Source of the DNA: Gaiellasilicea sp963749515
GTDB taxonomy: Bacteria; Actinomycetota; Thermoleophilia; Gaiellales; Gaiellaceae
Assembly: GCA_963749515.1 (NCBI GenBank)
Contig: CAVVMR010000001.1
Location: 620,001-684,000, forward strand
Reading direction: 5' to 3'
DNA: 64,000 nt
How positions within the stretch are numbered: the stretch's first letter is position 1; each line of letters opens with the position of its first letter. The notes under the pieces were generated by a model. That model saw only the letters and a program-made list of their open reading frames with translations. It ran no database searches and was not told where the DNA came from. This document shows, in pieces, positions 60,185 through 64,000 of this stretch. Position numbers and translations under genes: made by a program.

Positions 60185-60916
60185 ATGTTCGGTCGCGTGC
60201 AGATTGCCGAGCTGTGGCGCTTCCCCGTCAAGTCGCTACAGGGTGAGCGGCTCGATTCAGTGGCGGTGACGGCGGCCGGCCTACATGGCGATCGTCGGTT
60301 TGCGATCTACGACGTGGAGTCCGGGCTGGGTTTGACCGCACGGCGTGTCCCGGAGCTGCTGTTCGCGTCGGCGCGGATGCGCGCTGACGGTTCTGTGGAG
60401 ATCACGTTGCCCGATGGCTCGCCGGCACGGGATGACGACGCTCTGTCGGACTGGCTCGGCCGGCCCGTGCTGCTGCGCTCGGCTGCGACGGAAGCGGCTC
60501 GCCGCTACGAGAACGTGGTCGACTTCGAGCATGAGTCGACCAGCGACTGGGAGCCTTTCGAGGGAGCCGCGGGGGCCTTTCACGACAGCTCCGGTGCGCG
60601 GGTGTCGCTTCTGTCGACCGGGACGATCGGATCGTGGGATCCGCGTCGTTTCAGAGCGAACGTGGTGCTCGACGGCGAGGGCGAGGACGCCCTGGTCGGA
60701 TCGACAGTCACGCTCGGCGAGGCGACGCTCGAGGTCGGCATGCGGATCAAGCGGTGCGTGATGACGACGCGCCCCCAGGCCGGAGGGGTCGAGCGCGATC
60801 TCGATGTGCTGCGAGCGATCGCTCGCGAGCGCGACGCACGCCTCGCCGTCGGCGCCCTCGTGATCGATCAGGGAACCATTCGCGTCGGCGACGCGCTGGG
60901 TGCGAAGCCGTCGTAG
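60185..60916 (+). CDS. MOSC-domain protein
   Basis: 243 residues. N-terminal MOSC beta-barrel: IAELWRFPVKSLQGERLDSV, LHGDRRFAIYD; C-terminal MOSC domain: RFRANVVLDGEGEDALVGST, LEVGMRIKRCVMTTRPQAGG with the conserved Cys thought to carry the sulfur/molybdenum cofactor interaction, VERDLDVLRAI. It is similar to mARC/YcbX-type proteins without extra domains. GTG 60197 may be an alternative start. Substrate unknown. Confidence 0.9.
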   Translation: MFGRVQIAELWRFPVKSLQGERLDSVAVTAAGLHGDRRFAIYDVESGLGLTARRVPELLFASARMRADGSVEITLPDGSPARDDDALSDWLGRPVLLRSAATEAARRYENVVDFEHESTSDWEPFEGAAGAFHDSSGARVSLLSTGTIGSWDPRRFRANVVLDGEGEDALVGSTVTLGEATLEVGMRIKRCVMTTRPQAGGVERDLDVLRAIARERDARLAVGALVIDQGTIRVGDALGAKPS

Positions 60917-60919
60917 ACG

Positions 60920-61837
60920 TCAGAATGCGTTCGCGGCCGACTTCCACTCCTGCAGGCGCTGCGCGATGAGCCGGGCCCGGTCCTCCTCGCTGCCGCTGTC
61001 CAGCACCTCGAGGTCTGAGCGGTCGGCTCGAAGGTAGACGCCGGCGGTGCGGGCGTTCAGCCCGGGGTCGCGGTCAGACCGTGTCGTCCAGTACCCGCTG
61101 GCGCGGTCGGCGGTCTCCAGCTTGATCTCGCCGGCGCCCTCGAGCTGCGGGGCATTCGGGTGACGAGGGCGCTCGCCCTTCCAGAAGTAGAGGATGCCGG
61201 CCGGATCCCGCCGCTCCTTCGCAGCCTCGCTCCAGTAGCGGGCGGAGAGAGTCCCATCCTCCTGCCAGGCCCGGCCGTTCACGGTCAGGCCACCGTCGCG
61301 GTCCCTCGAAATGGTCAACAGGCTCACCGCCGACGGTTCGTGCTCGCTCCGCACGGTGAGCGAGAGCTGCCACCACTGGCCCTCGACGGGGCCGCGGCGA
61401 CCCTCGGTCTCGATCGCCTTACGGAGCTTCTGGTTGATCGTGCGAACCTCCGCGGCGCCGGTGGCCGGGTCGTAGCGGATGCAGGTCAGCCCGAGCAGGT
61501 CGCTCGGCAGCTTCGAACCGTTCGCATGGAGGAGGAACGTGCGCCGGATGCCGAGCGCGCCGCCGAACAGCCCGGCCTCGAACACCACGTTGTCGCGCGG
61601 CGACGCCTCGCCGGACTGGGACGCATCCGTCATGGTCCAGTCGTCCTGGGCGAACACGAACGCGGCGAAGTCGACCTCCTGGGTGAGCTCCACGAGCCGG
61701 TCGAGGGTGGACCGCCCCGGGTTGAACGTGCTCGTCCAGGGCTCGACGTCGGCGACGTCCTCGAGCCCCTGCGCGATCGCCTGGAGCAGTTTCGCCTGCT
61801 TCCCCGACGACCCGAGGAAGATGCGCGGCTTGTTCAC
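60920..61837 (-). CDS. TIR-like nucleotide-binding protein with beta-rich C-terminal domain
   Basis: 305 residues. N-terminal 140 residues match the PF10137 TIR-like family (CAP12/Pycsar effector TIR group): RIFLGSSGKQAKLLQAIAQG, EPWTSTFNPGRSTLDRLVEL, DFAAFVFAQDDW, PRDNVVFEAGLFGGALGIRR. The Glu in VVFEAGLF is the likely NAD-site acid. The C-terminal 150 residues are beta-rich with Trp/Gly spacing (EGQWWQLSLTV, GGLTVNGRAWQEDG, GILYFWKGE, ASGYWTTRSDRD), compatible with a beta-barrel sensor. No cyclase or other defence gene is adjacent. It may be an NADase-type abortive-infection protein. Confidence 0.75.
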   Translation of the reverse strand: MNKPRIFLGSSGKQAKLLQAIAQGLEDVADVEPWTSTFNPGRSTLDRLVELTQEVDFAAFVFAQDDWTMTDASQSGEASPRDNVVFEAGLFGGALGIRRTFLLHANGSKLPSDLLGLTCIRYDPATGAAEVRTINQKLRKAIETEGRRGPVEGQWWQLSLTVRSEHEPSAVSLLTISRDRDGGLTVNGRAWQEDGTLSARYWSEAAKERRDPAGILYFWKGERPRHPNAPQLEGAGEIKLETADRASGYWTTRSDRDPGLNARTAGVYLRADRSDLEVLDSGSEEDRARLIAQRLQEWKSAANAF

Positions 61838-61878
61838 GCGGGGTCAGGTCCTTCGGCCGCGGTCTGCATTGCACGAGC

Positions 61879-63375
61879 CTAACGCGCGGGTGGCGATCCG
61901 AACCACGTCGTCAGCGCGTCGCGCAGTCCGGCATCCGTCCCGTCCCCGACCCAGGCGACGTAGCCGTCGGGTCTGACCAGCACGGCGACGGGGGCTGCTA
62001 CTTGACCCAGGGCCGGAAGCTCCCAGTCGCCGGCATAGTCGGCGTCGATCGCCTGCACTCGGTCCGCCCAAGGGGAGATGTCGAGACCCAAGGGTTCGCC
62101 AAGATTCAGAAGAACAGGGCGGGCGTCGTGGAGGAGGGTGAAGACGCGCACCGTCCCACCGGAGGTGACCAGATCGAGATCGGGCATGCGGCGTCCGAGC
62201 AGCGAGTGTCCCTCGCCGAGGTCGTAGTGGATGTCGAGACCGGACATCAGCGCGGCGTATCGCTTTCGCGGCTCGTCCATGCTCAGCAGCTCGGACACGG
62301 TGTCGCGCAACGCCTCGATGCGATCGTCGACGCGCATGAGCGCGACCTGCGCCATCGTGTTGCGCAGCACGCGGGCAGCGACCGGGTGGCGCTCGGCCTG
62401 GTAGGTGTCCAGGAGGCTTTCCGGCGATGTCCGGTCGACCACCTGGGCCAGCTTCCAGCCCAGGTTCACCGCATCCTGCACACCGGTGTTGAGGCCCTGA
62501 CCACCGACCGGGGAATGCACGTGCGCCGCGTCGCCGGCCAGCAGAACACGTCTGTCGCGGTAGGCCGCGGCCTGCCGGGTCAGATCGGTGAACCTGGAGA
62601 TCCAGGTGGGGCTGTGGATCCCGTAGTCGGTCCCGTAGACGGCGATCAGGCCCTCGCTGAGATCGCGCAGGGTGGGCTCGCTCGTGCCGACGTGCGACTC
62701 GGTCAGCATGACCCCGACAGTCCCCCCTGGCCCGTAGACGACCTCGCCGTCTTTGATCTCGTACTCGACCTTGCCGAGGGCGTGCATGCCCGAGGGAGTG
62801 CGGCGGATGCCCAATTCGGGCTCCTCGGCCATCTCGACCTGGGCGATCAAGGAGCTCGTCGTCGCATCCCACCCGGGGAACTCGATGCCGGCGACTTTCC
62901 GGATGAGACTGCGTCCCCCGTCGCACCCGGCGAGATACTCCGCCCGCAGCGACCGGCCGTCGGACAGTTCGACGTCGACACCGGTCTCGTCCTGCGCGAA
63001 GCCCGTCACCTCGAGTCCGCGGTAGATGGTCACCGCCAGCTCGCCGACCCACTCGGCCAGGATCCGCTCGATGTGGTTCTGCCACAGCCCGAGCCCGTAG
63101 GGGTGCCTGGTGGGAAAGTCGCTGATGTCCAGATGGACGCCGGCGAAGCCCGCGACCTGGGCCACCTGTCCCTCCGACAGGAAGCGATCGGCAATGCCAC
63201 GCTGGTCGAGAACCTCGATCGTGCGTGAGTGCAGACCGCCTGCGCGCGAGCCCGGCAGGTCCTGGCTGGCGCGCCGTTCGACAACGGCGACGTCGACTCC
63301 CGCCAACGCCAACTCCCCCGCCAGCATCAGCCCAGTCGGACCTCCGCCGGCGATCACCACCGCATGCTCGGCCAT
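61879..63375 (-). CDS. FAD-dependent aromatic-ring hydroxylase-type monooxygenase
   Basis: 498 residues, class A flavin monooxygenase. GxGxxG motif HAVVIAGGGPTGLMLAGELA at residues 4-24; LAGCDGGRSLIRKVAGIEF (DG motif); VLLAGDAAHVHSPVGGQGLN (GD motif); a C-terminal thioredoxin-like domain of about 100 residues (DARPVLLNLGEPL, VAVLVRPDGYVAWVGDG). This is the PheA/TfdB-like family that contains tetracycline- and rifampicin-inactivating oxygenases and polyketide hydroxylases; the substrate is undetermined. It stands between divergent/convergent neighbours with its own GAGGGT-type leader. Confidence 0.88.
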   Translation of the reverse strand: MAEHAVVIAGGGPTGLMLAGELALAGVDVAVVERRASQDLPGSRAGGLHSRTIEVLDQRGIADRFLSEGQVAQVAGFAGVHLDISDFPTRHPYGLGLWQNHIERILAEWVGELAVTIYRGLEVTGFAQDETGVDVELSDGRSLRAEYLAGCDGGRSLIRKVAGIEFPGWDATTSSLIAQVEMAEEPELGIRRTPSGMHALGKVEYEIKDGEVVYGPGGTVGVMLTESHVGTSEPTLRDLSEGLIAVYGTDYGIHSPTWISRFTDLTRQAAAYRDRRVLLAGDAAHVHSPVGGQGLNTGVQDAVNLGWKLAQVVDRTSPESLLDTYQAERHPVAARVLRNTMAQVALMRVDDRIEALRDTVSELLSMDEPRKRYAALMSGLDIHYDLGEGHSLLGRRMPDLDLVTSGGTVRVFTLLHDARPVLLNLGEPLGLDISPWADRVQAIDADYAGDWELPALGQVAAPVAVLVRPDGYVAWVGDGTDAGLRDALTTWFGSPPAR

Positions 63376-63508
63376 ACGCGACCCTCCGTCCCGGTTTTGG
63401 CTTCGTCCGGAGCTGCTAGCGCGACCCCGGGTGTCGTCGCGAGCGACCGGTGCGCGTTAGCTGTTCGGACCCTGTGGAGCTGGAGCTTCGAGTAGAGCAG
63501 ACAACCGC

Positions 63509-63527
63509 GTTGGAATGTCCCTTGAGG
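63509..63527 (+). repeat. Partial copy of the cassette-boundary repeat
   Basis: GTTGGAATGTCCCTTGAGG matches the 3' half of variant A (closest to copy 3 at 46941) but the 5' half is absent. It lies 15 kb away from the array, in the gap before the AI-2E family gene. Confidence 0.6.
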
Positions 63528-63588
63528 GCCGCCGCCTCGCGATCGGGCCGGACGACTAGCACGGCCGCTTCACGGGTATCCGGTCGAG

Positions 63589-64000
63589 ATGGCACCGTCG
63601 GGCGGATCCAGTGAGTCGTTGGTCCATCGGGCGCTGCCGATTTATCTCGGGCTGCTGTTCGCCATCTTGACCGTCGTCGTGGTCGTCGGCCTGTTCATGG
63701 TCCGCCACGTCCTGCTCGTCCTGTTCCTCAGCGTCCTCTTCGCCGCGGCGCTGACGGGGCCGAGCGAATGGCTTCACCGGCGCTTTCGCCTGCCGCTCGG
63801 CCTGGCCGCGGTGGTGATCTACATCGCGTCCTTCGCGGTCATCGTCGGCATCGCCTGGATCGTCGTGCCGCCGCTTCTCGGCCAGGTGGTCGAGTTCGCC
63901 GATCGCGCGCCGGAGTACGCGGATCGCTACGAGGGCATTCGCGAGGCGTACGCCGAGCTTCGGGCCGACTTTCCTGCGCTGCCGCCTTTCGAGGCGCAGC
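63589..64000 (+). CDS. AI-2E family transporter (3'-truncated by window edge)
   Basis: First 137 codons of a UPF0118/AI-2E-family permease. Helices: ALPIYLGLLFAILTVVVVVG, VRHVLLVLFLSVLFAAALTG, LPLGLAAVVIYIASFAVIVG and the start of the long amphipathic loop QVVEFADRAPEYADRYEGIR. Members export autoinducer-2 or other solutes, or act as sodium/proton antiporters; the family name does not imply AI-2 transport. ATG 63589 has a weak ribosome-binding site. Confidence 0.88.
   Translation, partial: MAPSGGSSESLVHRALPIYLGLLFAILTVVVVVGLFMVRHVLLVLFLSVLFAAALTGPSEWLHRRFRLPLGLAAVVIYIASFAVIVGIAWIVVPPLLGQVVEFADRAPEYADRYEGIREAYAELRADFPALPPFEAQ

Noticed and set aside
60920..61837. CBASS or Pycsar operon
   Set aside because: No CD-NTase, Pycsar cyclase or accessory gene adjacent; the class III cyclase at 18629 is 40 kb away with a different architecture.

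Overview
The window is high-GC, densely packed bacterial chromosome with many 1-8 bp start/stop overlaps, GTG/TTG starts and paired divergent or convergent genes. The gene content suggests a soil actinobacterium, possibly class Thermoleophilia: a Tat-type sugar-binding protein, HutC-type GntR and TetR regulators, a cyclase-AAA-TPR giant, several VOC proteins, a dodecin and a TM0106-type nuclease-helicase. The taxonomic call is inference only. I saw no rRNA, tRNA, CRISPR array, transposase or phage gene.

Layout. 1-11.7 kb: a nitrogen-compound catabolic cluster (dihydropyrimidinase/hydantoinase, carbamoylsarcosine-amidase-like hydrolase, tartrate/isopropylmalate-type dehydrogenase, M20 carbamoylase, ornithine-cyclodeaminase-like reductase, cyclase-family hydrolase), then a ribose-type ABC importer and a broken pseudokinase gene. 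11.7-16.9 kb: a flavoprotein/ferric-reductase operon divergent from a TetR gene, with two identical 13-bp operators between them. 16.9-26.6 kb: VOC proteins, an EamA transporter, a cyclase-AAA-TPR protein, a methyltransferase and a large nuclease-helicase. 26.6-33.1 kb: membrane proteins and a wall-related group (HExxH protein, two M23 peptidases, a TIM-barrel-like protein, a peptidoglycan-binding protein), two very small genes and a dodecin.

33.2-42.4 kb and 49.3-55.0 kb appear to be two halves of one regulon. The first half has KDG kinase, a complete sugar ABC importer, an SDR and an N-acyl-D-amino-acid deacylase. The second has a TIM-barrel-like protein, another SDR, a sugar isomerase, a GntR/UTRA regulator, KDPG aldolase, a D-threonine-aldolase-fold PLP enzyme and RidA. 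An identical 22-bp element lies in both divergent promoter regions. Together the enzymes could oxidise an N-acyl amino sugar, deacylate the acid, eliminate ammonia to give 2-keto-3-deoxygluconate, and split it after phosphorylation into pyruvate and glyceraldehyde-3-phosphate.

Between these halves, 43-49 kb is a run of small accessory genes. From 45.88 to 48.82 kb a 32-35 bp repeat occurs seven times in one orientation about every 400-550 bp, each copy followed by a small gene or gene fragment on either strand. This cassette-like array resembles nothing I can name. 55-64 kb holds an RNA helicase with a structured leader, an unusual zinc-ribbon SDR, a LanC-like protein, YCII and MOSC proteins, an orphan TIR-like protein with a beta-rich C-terminus, an FAD monooxygenase and the start of an AI-2E family transporter.

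Three genes (10725-11665, 16339-16861, 46490-46697) carry single-base frame breaks, either true decay or sequence errors.
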